A DNA stretch of 64,000 bases, taken from assembly GCF_002443255.2 (NCBI RefSeq), contig NW_019211454.1:59978894-60042893 (forward strand), given 5' to 3'. This document shows, one piece after another, positions 24,174 to 33,088 of this stretch. A program made the position numbers and the translations under genes. This DNA comes from Varroa destructor (Eukaryota > Arthropoda > Arachnida > Mesostigmata > Varroidae). Below the pieces are notes generated by a model that saw only the letters and a program-made list of their open reading frames with translations, was not told the origin of the DNA and did not search any database. Each line of letters begins with the position of its first letter. Within the stretch, counting starts at the first letter, position 1.

Positions 24174-25313
24174 TTAGTGTAAGCTTATTCTACTTCTTTT
24201 ATTGGCCAGTTGGTGAAGACCTCCACCCACAAACCCGATCTCCAGGCTTTGGTCGAGGTCGAGGTCGAGGTTCTTGCAATATTCTGTATTCAGCGTTTTT
24301 ACTAACTCCAACTGTCCACTGCACGACCGTTTTCTTATACTACGTTGCTTAAGCAGGGCTAAGCGTTCGATTACGCTCAGATCTTCATCTAGCCGTCGGA
24401 CGAACTCCTCGTCTGTATGTGCGGCCTTTTGCTCAGACTGTGCCTTATCGGAATTAAGGTTGATAAACTCATCGTCGTGCGAACCAAATCGCAGGCATCG
24501 TTTCGCCGCGACGCCTGAATCAATTGAAGGACTTATTTTAGTGCGATTGGGTTTTTCATTAGACGCTTTAAGAGTCCTGTTTTTAGGAGTCTCTACAGTT
24601 GGAGCCTTCCTACGATCGGGTCTGTATTGAGTATAACTAAACGGTGCGTCAACATAATCATCTGTGTAAGAAATCTCGGATTTCTCAATGTCTTTAATGT
24701 AATTTTTATATAACATTGCATGCAGAAGTGGGTAGCACTCCCAGGTTGGACAATATGCTTGACCCATGGCCGAAAGTTTGCACATTCGATTCAGCTCCCG
24801 CTTGTACCTATCGCGCAGGCTTGTCCATTTCTTGACTGCGTCTTGCGCTGGAATGCCTAACTGAAATCCGATTTTATTCCAGCCAACTACTCTGATTTCC
24901 GGTCTATGGTTGAGACTATGCGATTTATCGTATAGATAGGGAGTGTCCTTCACTAGCTGAATCAGCTTCATCCGTGAACCGCTCGGATCACTGTCGTATG
25001 CTTCTTCAGTGATAGGGCTCACATTTTCATTTACTTCCTCAGTAGTTATTCCATACTGGTCTTTAAGCGCCAGCAAAATATTGAAAGCCTCGATGAGCAA
25101 CTTTGTTATGCGATCATTTTGTGGCCTCTGTTGGGTTTGTAGAATGTCAATATACATCGTTGCTGCCTCTAGTCCAAGTTTTATTTCGAGATCATCAATG
25201 TTAACCCCATTACACGCTGCCCTACTCTGCAGACAGTGAGAACCGGCATAGAGTAAAGTTATGTTCCGGCACAATTCGTTCTCAAGTAGGTATCTGTAGA
25301 GCTTTGATTCCAT
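24174..25313 (-). CDS. MADF-BESS domain protein (Adf-1-like transcription regulator)
   Basis: A 379-residue intronless ORF. Residues about 116-202 form a MADF domain, a Myb/SANT-like helical DNA-binding fold: LIQLVKDTPYLYDKSH opens it, the central Trp of the second helix is in VVGWNKIG, the hallmark WTSLRDRYKREL lies at 163-174, and the terminal aromatic helix at CPTWECYPLLHAML. Residues about 301-337 (EEFVRRLDEDLSVIERLALLKQR) match a BESS motif, the C-terminal helical protein-interaction element paired with MADF in arthropod proteins. A basic Ser/Pro-rich linker joins them. The first 110 residues are helical and not part of the usual family layout. Near the end (GGTCGA)3 encodes an Asp-Leu repeat. 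The ATG at 25313 is the first after an in-frame stop 13 codons upstream. Expected role: nuclear, sequence-specific regulation; target genes unknown. Confidence 0.92.
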   Translation of the reverse strand: MESKLYRYLLENELCRNITLLYAGSHCLQSRAACNGVNIDDLEIKLGLEAATMYIDILQTQQRPQNDRITKLLIEAFNILLALKDQYGITTEEVNENVSPITEEAYDSDPSGSRMKLIQLVKDTPYLYDKSHSLNHRPEIRVVGWNKIGFQLGIPAQDAVKKWTSLRDRYKRELNRMCKLSAMGQAYCPTWECYPLLHAMLYKNYIKDIEKSEISYTDDYVDAPFSYTQYRPDRRKAPTVETPKNRTLKASNEKPNRTKISPSIDSGVAAKRCLRFGSHDDEFINLNSDKAQSEQKAAHTDEEFVRRLDEDLSVIERLALLKQRSIRKRSCSGQLELVKTLNTEYCKNLDLDLDQSLEIGFVGGGLHQLANKRSRISLH

Positions 25314-27032
25314 AGCTGCGCTTGTTCCCGTACGAATGTGTGTGATTCGCTACCACGCTGAATCGTTATGGCACAGAACACGTAACCGGTAATCGCACAG
25401 CGGATACCGTTTGAGGCCAAGTGTTTAATGACTAAGGTGTACGGAGAGTCGCAAAAGTCAATAGCACTGACCTTACGCCACGTACACACCACGATGATCC
25501 ATTCCTATTCTAGTGGCGTCCTCTAGAGATTCGATCAAAACTTCGAACAAACTTCTAATAATATTTACACAGACTCACACGACGCACAAGACTGTCAGGT
25601 TTGGCAACGTACTTCGGTGCAAAAAGCCCAAAAGGAATGCGGCAGGTTATTCAGAAACAAATGTATCATGCTCAGTTTTGACCGCGTCCAACACCTCACT
25701 GGCCAAGAAACTTCGGATAAAAAGAGCCTTCCTCATTGAGTGTGTCTCTTTGTAAGCAGCCGACGTTCAAATAAGCCGCGAACAATTCAAAATGTCACGT
25801 CCGCAGCTGATGTTTTCATATAGGCCACGCATGAACGGACGTGCAGTAGTTCTACCGCGGATTCTGCACGAGCAGTGATCGCGTATATTGCGCCAATGAT
25901 GCGCGTAAACAATGCGTGTGTAACGCGGAACGCCTAATGCCCATTGACTCACACTCCTAAACCACCATTTCATGCATTGTTTACGTCAAGGCCCTAAATA
26001 TATGACTGTTATTAATCAGTTCCTATCTTAGACTTGTGACTTTTCTTCTACAAGGTTCCAATAGATTGAACAGCAAACGTGTATTTTTATCCTGCTTTGC
26101 TTGTACCTTCGGCCGCACGGAATGTACCACATTGAAAATGTCGGTCCAAAAAGGTCTCGGACAAACAGCTCCGTTGACAAAGATGCCGTCAAATAATGAC
26201 TTACATTAGAGAGTGAAGTAAGAAAGGTGCATGATTTTAGTTTAAAATGGAAATAGATTGATAATCGTTCTGTGACGTCCGATCACGCATAATATGGGAC
26301 CGTACAAAGCATTTTTAGCGTAACCTACCGAAAAAATATCTAGACACAGAAAAGGAAATAAGTTAACGAAAACTATTCTGTAAATCATATCCTATTTTCA
26401 CGCAGCTTCCAAAAAGCTGCACTTAATACTGTTTTGCATTTTTTTTAAATTATTTAAAATTATTCATTTGATTGGGATCAGCTAAAGGACAACAGGTTCT
26501 TTTTTGTGAAGTTTCCCCTGAACTACTCGCCGCACTACCGTCGAAACGGTTTTAGCAATTCTGATGGTAGACAATCCATAGGAAAATGGAGAATTTGTCC
26601 AGAGTCCCCTTAATCCTTTTATTGAGTTGCTATCCAGAGCTAACCTGTAAACCGGACACTGAACCAGTTGACAAATGGTACATTAGAACCGATGCTAGTA
26701 TGCTGTATTGATATTCAGCTGCAAATCTTTCATAATCATAATTATTTTGAAGATACTGCTATTCATCTATAATATCAACTTGATTATCATGTTCTAGTTC
26801 CGCTAAATTAGCGTGAAAAAAATTCGTTGTTTAATCGATTCGTGTGAGGTATTCAGTTGGCCAATGATCATAGTGAAAAAAATCAAAAGCGATGATAGAG
26901 CAAATTACAAAAAAAACTCAGTTCCCTTAAAATAACTACGCTGTTCCTTGGCTTGAGTGCCCACAAATGCGTTCAGGTCGAAGTTATATACAGTTCGCCC
27001 TAAAAACTTCAAAAAAAAAAAAAAAGAAATAT

Positions 27033-27069
27033 GGATATGACCACACAGTGTCTCTGTGTGATCATATCC
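27033..27069. repeat. 16-bp hairpin, one mismatch, 5-nt loop
   Basis: ggatatgaccacacag pairs with ctgtgtgatcatatcc at 15 of 16 positions around the loop tgtct. It follows a run of A residues. Confidence 0.9.
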
Positions 27070-27388
27070 ACAGTACGTGCGCGTACCAACCAGCTCATTG
27101 AACACTCATCCAACGACACGAACATAATGGACTAAGCCTAATAGCAGTATATCGAAGTCGAGATGATTCCATTTAAAAAACATAGAAAAAAATAAGTGAA
27201 CCTCTGGGCGATTTTTCTACGAAAGTCAAAGAAAAACAGGTCACGATGCCGGATAGAAGTGGCTATTGTTTGCACTACCGTAGCTTGTTACCAGGTCTTG
27301 TATGTTGTACACCCTTTATGTATAGATACTACGTTCAATATGTGTACATAGACCTGTATTAAATTCAGACATTATGCAAGATTGTATG

Positions 27389-27426
27389 TATAAACGATAG
27401 TAAACCGATGTTTACTATCGTTTATA
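27389..27426. repeat. Perfect 16-bp hairpin, 6-nt loop
   Basis: tataaacgatagtaaa and tttactatcgtttata are exact reverse complements around ccgatg. Flanks do not extend the stem meaningfully. Confidence 0.92.
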
Positions 27427-29006
27427 TCGATCATGATGTACGGTTGGGTTACTACAGCGGAACGGACGAAGGGATGAGGCGAAAGGACGAGCAAGCTTAT
27501 ATATTATATTGCAATTTTCAGTCTTTCGAGATTTACCTAGTACAATACGTTGATATTAGAGAGTAGATAACCCTAAACTCGGGGAAACACTAAATTGCAG
27601 ATGCCAAAGCGAGATGATCTGCTCTACGTTCAGTTTTATATTTTCAGCGGGTACGGCAGCTGTGTAGAATTTAGACCAGCTTGTAACGAATTGATTTCCA
27701 TTGTAAGAAAATTACGAATATTAGAATAAAACGTTAGACTAACGATATCAGCTTTGACAAGGTAGTTTTTTGCTCGATATCAATACCGATTGACACAAGC
27801 CTAACACACATTAGCTCTATTTTGAAATGACTAAAATACACCGTGACTATATCTAACAACAACTATTTCGCTGTTTTCTCATGGCTTATTATGTTAGCCT
27901 TCTGCTGATCGACGCGACTCTGGCGTTTCGTAATTCAACAACAGCTAGATAAACCTTCCAGTGCTCATAATTAAGCCATATTATAACGCAGCGGCTACGC
28001 CAACGCGCTTTATTATTTACCCTCAACAAATGGTCTCAAGTAGTCGCCGGCCGATACTTCACACTGACGATGAATGTTTAAAATCCTTCCCTTCGTTTGA
28101 TTTAAGATCGTAACGAAAAACCCACAGGCCTTAGTTTCTTAGGGACCACCAGCCACCGCCGCTTAATGAATCGTCGATGCAGCCGTTATATAAATGCATA
28201 TAAAAATTAGAAATTTCAATATCCAAAGCTATGTTTCTCCGAAATACCGCGTTCAACGTGTTTGTCACAGCGATGTTCCTATCGTAACATTTAAAACATT
28301 GACATACGACTCACTGAATGTTACTGTAGAGTTCCAATTATACCGCAAACAGGGTCCTGATCTCAAGCGATATACTATACAGATATGTTGAACACAAGTC
28401 TCTCTATCGCTGAGCATCCAACTAAGCGAGCCAGACTCTAGGAAGATCGTCCATGTTCGATTGTTAACGATTAAAATATTCATGTGTAGGTCGTAAACAA
28501 TCTGTTTGTACAGGCTGCAATCGTCACAATGTTCCACCCACATGCGCCACTTTCATCATACGTTACTGTCGAAGATTACTCTGAGCACTATCCGGCTCTG
28601 TTCTGGAGATTCTATCCGCATCGAGACGATATGCCCAATGCAATTTTCCTAGTCCACGTTGGTTCCTATAGAAAGCAATACACATAGCTCAATGTAAATG
28701 TGTTTGTCTGTAATAGTGACTATAGCAGCAATCAACCAATTCGGTGATAGGCGCACGGCCTGTTGGCGGAGTTAGTCATCGAAAGATTATACCTAAGCTG
28801 GTCTTTCATTGTTCAGCTCAGGCAATAATTTTTCCCTACACCTTAACAGGTTTTCAGGTGGATTAGATGGACCTAGGCGGCCGCCATCATGGTAGGCCCG
28901 AATGCGTAACTATGCCACACAACCTACACAAACAAAAAGAGTGATAGGGTACTCTTTAAATCAGACAACGACGAGCCGAAATTTCCCTCACTCTCCACTC
29001 TTACAG

Positions 29007-29077
29007 ACAAGCAGACGGGACACGCATTTTGTCACACTGTGCGTACGGATGCATACTGTCGCGCAGAGAATCAACAG
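29007..29077 (+). CDS. Probable upstream exon of the DHHC gene
   Basis: Textbook splice signals: acceptor ccctcactctccactcttacag and donor CAACAG|GTAAGT bound 71 nt. The downstream acceptor at 30418 (accaaatcattacag) opens the DHHC exon seven bases before its Met. Splicing the two gives a phase-2 junction that keeps an upstream ATG at 29049 in frame, adding 12 residues (MHTVAQRINRSN) to the enzyme. If instead translation starts at 30426, this is a 5' UTR exon. The 29049 ATG has C at -3, weaker than the A at -3 of 30426. The intervening 1.34 kb is intron. Because an acceptor precedes it, at least one more 5' exon should lie further left. Confidence 0.6.
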
Positions 29078-30418
29078 GTAAGTCAGATCGATAGGCAGAC
29101 GACAGGGCAGCGTTGATGGGAACAGCAATAAACGGTCAGGCACTCCTGGTATGAAGAAGCAGTAGCGGTGAACGAGCGAAATGGTTTTTGCGGAGCTAGT
29201 TATCCTTGCGGATATTATGTCGCGTCATCAGCTGCTAGCGACTTCGACTGCCACTACTCCTTGTGTTTGCCAGGCTGGACGCAATGCGTTCATCTAGCGT
29301 GTGAAACGTTAGGGCATAGCCGTTATCGAGCAATGGCCATTTCTACGATTGTCACTCTCAGGAGAGACTTAGAGCGGGTTGAGTTCCTGTCGATTGTACG
29401 CTAACTACAAAGTCGCAAATTCGATGATCGATGACGCCAAAGGACCGACGATAGCTGATGGTCTTATTACTGCCGCTGCTAGTAAAATAGAGCGTAAAGC
29501 TCATTATTGCCAATTGGGTCAGCCGCCCAACCAGCCAGGCATTCGCTTGTCGAGCTTATGAGTACAGGTCATCGCTCCCTGCATTGGCGCCAAAGCAGGG
29601 TTAACGTTGCCAAAATCAACGACATCACCGCCTGTACAGCAAGTACACTGCTCGCCTGGAGTGCCATCCGTTACGGTAGCCACAGCGCAGGCACTAATAG
29701 GGGACCATGCAAAGGCGTCGTGTTCCTGTTCTGGGTTACCGGAAAAAAAACAGCCGCTTATGCTGCCAGTAATGTGAATAGCCTGACAGTAGCAACAACA
29801 AGTACATACCGGATGAATACTATTGACTTTGTAATACCTCGAACATATCAATTAAAGACTGCGTTGAGTGATAGTGTGAAGCATACAATAACATATGTAT
29901 ATTATGATTGTACCTGAACATTTTTTTACTACCGTATTGTATTATCGCACGAGTATGATTCAGTACGAAGTAGGAGCCTTAATAAGCTACATTGGCACAC
30001 TCAATGGACTCTGTTAATCAGGCGTGACGTTTATAGGCACCCGCGCTTGCAGTATGTGTGTGCCGCAAATTAACGTAGTTTGTTCGATCCCGTCTTGAAG
30101 CGTGACGCAATCTGCCTTACCAAAAGGACCTCTGCTTTAATTAGAGTGCTAATGATGAACTAGCAATCGTTGCCGCTACCGCTGCTGGTGTCAGGAGCGA
30201 CATATAAACAAAGCAAAAGATTTGCGTGCTAAGAGCGACGTGACTTGATCCGGACGTTTTGCACGGACGTCAGTTCTCTGACAGTGTAGTTCGAACGCTA
30301 ACGGTGGTGTTCAGGCTCAACTATCTCTATTCGTTATTGTCAGAGGACGACAAAATAGCCCATCAGACAGGCAAAGTGACCGCTATCCGGTGGGTTGTGT
30401 ATTACCAAATCATTACAG
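29078..30418 (+). other. Predicted first intron of the DHHC gene
   Basis: Starts GTAAGT and ends TTACAG. It is GC-richer than the average spacer and contains long chance frames on both strands (29168-29404, 29507-29917, 29519-29851) without domains. A TATAAA at 30203 lies inside it and could mark an alternative promoter, but there is no further support. Confidence 0.55.
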
Positions 30419-30425
30419 ATCTAAT

Positions 30426-31433
30426 ATGTGCTGTGTCAGCAGCACGTCGACACTACCAAAGCACTGTATGGATTTTTGGGAAAATTTTTGGGGTGGAGTA
30501 TCATTGCTTATTGCCGGCTTGTTTATTCTATGTTCTTTCGTCTATTCGGTTCTACTGAATATTGTTACAGAAGATGATCCAGCTAGTTTTATTCTTTTAG
30601 CTACGATGGTGTTTAGCGAATTCGCCTTATTGATGTGGTCATATGGGGCGACACATTTTACACGTCCGCCAGATATCCCAGCGAAGTACCATTTCACTTC
30701 GGAAGAGTGGTCGTTTCTCGAAGAGCATGGCTTCCAAACGGAGGCGGTGCGTGAGCGGCTGTCAGCCATGGCCGTACAGAGGGGGGTTCGCACCCGTTCG
30801 TATAGCGGCCATGTCAATTACTGCTACCAGTGTCGTCTTATCAAACCAGAACGAACTCACCACTGCTCGATGTGCCGTCGTTGTATTGCACGTATGGATC
30901 ATCACTGTCCCTATTTCGGGAATTGTATCCACTTTAGCAACTTTAAATTCTTTGTGCTGACGTTGTTCCATGCAAGTTTAGCCTGTTTGTTAATCGTATT
31001 GTCAACCGTTGTTTACGTAGTGGTTCATGGAAGGGGTCTGCATCGCATGTATGATAACATACCTGCAATGGTCGTCTTTGGCTTTATGATGGGAGTGTGC
31101 ATCATTATCGTATTCACGATCGGTGGATTTTTTTGTGTATCAATGAAGCAGGCGATACACAACATGACGACATTGGAGAGTATCGGTGGCACGGTTCTTT
31201 TCGCGGATGGTACCAAAGAGACCTATGACCTCGGCTCGTACATGATGAACTTGCGGCAACTTTTCGGCCCTGTTATGATCGCCTGGTTTGTACCTATTTA
31301 TAGCACACCTGGGGATGGTATGACATTTTTAGTTCGCTCGGAACTGCCCAAAGAGGACAAGCAGCGAAAGCAGGAGCGTAAGTTAAAACCTACAAATTTT
31401 CTAGAGTCGCGCGGAGCTGTCGGGCCGAGTTAG
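30426..31433 (+). CDS. DHHC palmitoyltransferase, ZDHHC2/15/20-like
   Basis: Protein S-acyltransferase: it transfers palmitate from its own autoacylated cysteine to cysteines of client proteins at Golgi, endosomal or plasma membranes. From Met 30426 it has 335 residues, the usual size. Two membrane segments (about 25-47, 54-75) precede the Cys-rich zinc domain (133-176), and two follow (about 176-200, 214-238). All zinc-binding Cys and His are present (CYQC, HHCSMC, CRRC), as is the catalytic DHHC at 158-161. The TTxE motif (TTLE, 248-251) and the C-terminal block (YDLGSYMMNLRQLFG, then VPIYSTPGDG) place it with ZDHHC2/15/20. Odd point: the normally invariant PWVNNC after DHHC is PYFGNC here, and the following Gly is His. 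The body is one exon, though related animal genes are usually multi-exon. A 5' exon is probable at 29007. Confidence 0.96.
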   Translation: MCCVSSTSTLPKHCMDFWENFWGGVSLLIAGLFILCSFVYSVLLNIVTEDDPASFILLATMVFSEFALLMWSYGATHFTRPPDIPAKYHFTSEEWSFLEEHGFQTEAVRERLSAMAVQRGVRTRSYSGHVNYCYQCRLIKPERTHHCSMCRRCIARMDHHCPYFGNCIHFSNFKFFVLTLFHASLACLLIVLSTVVYVVVHGRGLHRMYDNIPAMVVFGFMMGVCIIIVFTIGGFFCVSMKQAIHNMTTLESIGGTVLFADGTKETYDLGSYMMNLRQLFGPVMIAWFVPIYSTPGDGMTFLVRSELPKEDKQRKQERKLKPTNFLESRGAVGPS

Positions 31434-31725
31434 CCCCAATCATCTTATTGAAGTTCATATTCGTTAGGGGTTAAAAATATAAGCGTCGCACCTTAAAGGT
31501 GAGGCAGGATTTTAGGAGCCTTTGTGTAAGGTAGCTAATTTCAATGTACTTGTCATTTATACGGAAACAACTTTAAACTGTGATATATTGCTAGGGACGA
31601 TTATTGGTGAATTCGCAATGGAACCTGTCGGAAGTATGTACTAGTGTGAATGTTAATATGTATATTATATAACATTTCAATTGTTGTTGTTGAAAGTTAC
31701 TATTTTCTGGTATATAATATTTTAT

Positions 31726-31731
31726 AATAAA
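31726..31731 (+). terminator. Poly(A) signal of the DHHC gene
   Basis: AATAAA 293 nt after the TAG stop, followed immediately by a GT-rich element (gtggttgtttgtt), the usual downstream sequence element. The 3' UTR between is AT-rich. Confidence 0.75.
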
Positions 31732-31978
31732 GTGGTTGTTTGTTAGTAATTTAAGATGTACTCAATGTACATGGACACGTTTGCGTTCTGATTTTGATAA
31801 ATAAGATCTTTTGACAGTGACTAGAGTTTCGAAAAGCGATCATCAACCGATATTTATCGCAGCAAATATGTAGCTGTAGTATTCGTTGAAGACATCCGAA
31901 ATCCAAATCATTTAAGTTATTGAAATGACTGATGGCAGAACGTAGCAGTTTCGGTCTTTACGACTATCATATTATATG

Positions 31979-32010
<32 letters not shown>

Positions 32011-32893
32011 TATATCTCTCTGTTAGAAATGCATGTTTTAGTAGTTTTCTGCTTTCAAAATGTACCCTTAGGAAGATTTACGCCCAAAGAAACGAAGTCT
32101 TCTAACCAATATAACATTCTCGGATGTGACAACGATATAAATGTTAGTACGTCCTCAAGGCTCAACATGACAATAGTAACGTCAGCAAATAATTTACACT
32201 GTTTCGTGCGAACTGTTTTCTAAATACTACACTTTGCTTGTAGGAATATCATGCCATTACCTTCGATCTTTTAGGGTCAGTTGTTAAACATAGATCATCG
32301 ATACGTGTATGCCTTTGGGGGACAAAAACTTTCAAAGGAAGCGCGTAATTGAGCATTAACGATCGTCAGTATCGGTGGAATCGTATTGGTAGTATGGCAT
32401 GGAGTATCATGGTATGGCATGGGGAGCTTGGAATGGTTAAAACAAAATACGTATGATACAAAAAATTGAAGTGCTTGACGAAGTTGTGCGCAAGTGATAC
32501 GTGCGTACGGGTTCTACTATACTGCTAATTCGATGCACGTTTCCAGCGTGAGGAAATCACACCTAATTAACTAAAATATGATATTTACCCAACTGTTGCC
32601 GGAAATAACGCAGATTTAACATCGTCGGTTACCGTGATAACGTATCGAGTTTGATAGAGCGCGTAAACAGAAATAAGGGTGAACTAGTCACGCCTTGGTA
32701 AATAAGCTACGTAAAATAATCTAAGCAATTGCTGTGTAGAATTTAATTCAAAAAGCTCTACGTAAATTTTCACAAAAGCATTAATTATTTAGTAGTGTAC
32801 ATTAGGTGGGCCATCTTCCAAGCGTGATATCATTAAGAGTTATTTTTTGAGAAAATTTTAATCAACGAATTGGTATATTATGATTATAGTTAG
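31732..32893. other. Intergenic spacer with TA repeat
   Basis: AT-rich. Contains the TA microsatellite at 31981-32005, an ATG frame of 64 codons right after it (32029-32223, no known domain) and an imperfect short tandem of gtatggcatgg around 32390-32421. Confidence 0.4.
31981..32005. repeat. (TA)n microsatellite
   Basis: Twelve uninterrupted AT units, about 250 bp beyond the DHHC poly(A) signal. Confidence 0.95.
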
Positions 32894-33088
32894 TCTGAAA
32901 GCAAATATAGTGACAATTTATCTATTCGCCCTCATCGACTTTATCGGCAAAAAAAAGCTAATAAAAAAGCATTAGTGGCGATGCTCGAAAAACCGAACAG
33001 TGCGGAAAATGAACACGAATTTCTAGAAATTGCACAAGTAGCAACTACAGACACCGCCTCTCTGTTGGAGATCGGCGGTTTAATATAA
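32894..33088 (+). CDS. Candidate terminal exon, unknown hydrophilic protein
   Basis: An acceptor (gattatagttag) opens 64 codons in phase 0, ending in TAA. The first half is basic (RPHRLYRQKKANKKALVAML); the second is acidic and helical (NEHEFLEIAQVATTDTASLL). No ATG start precedes the acceptor in frame. The antisense is also open for 68 codons (32941-33147), which lowers confidence. It lies 1.2 kb past the DHHC poly(A) signal and is probably not part of that gene. No family is recognised and no close AATAAA follows. Confidence 0.33.
   Translation, partial: SESKYSDNLSIRPHRLYRQKKANKKALVAMLEKPNSAENEHEFLEIAQVATTDTASLLEIGGLI

Larger units (their letters stand above)
25314..29006. other. Upstream of the MADF gene, then spacer
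   Basis: 25314-25760 is GC-richer and is probably the MADF 5' UTR and promoter; it carries open minus-strand frames (25259-25492, no ATG; a 29-codon ATG frame starting at 25735) that could be upstream ORFs. 25767-25973 is another minus ATG frame without a known domain. From 26 to 29 kb the DNA is AT-rich with two hairpins (27033, 27389) and no exon I can defend until 29007. Confidence 0.4.

Noticed and set aside
25259..25492. Frame overlapping the start of the MADF gene on the same strand
   Set aside because: Protein-like in composition but lacks an ATG and runs into the MADF coding sequence in another phase; probably 5' UTR.
30203..30208. TATAAA upstream of the DHHC coding exon as its promoter
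   Set aside because: It lies inside the predicted first intron, since 29077 and 30418 carry strong splice signals. An alternative promoter remains possible but unsupported.
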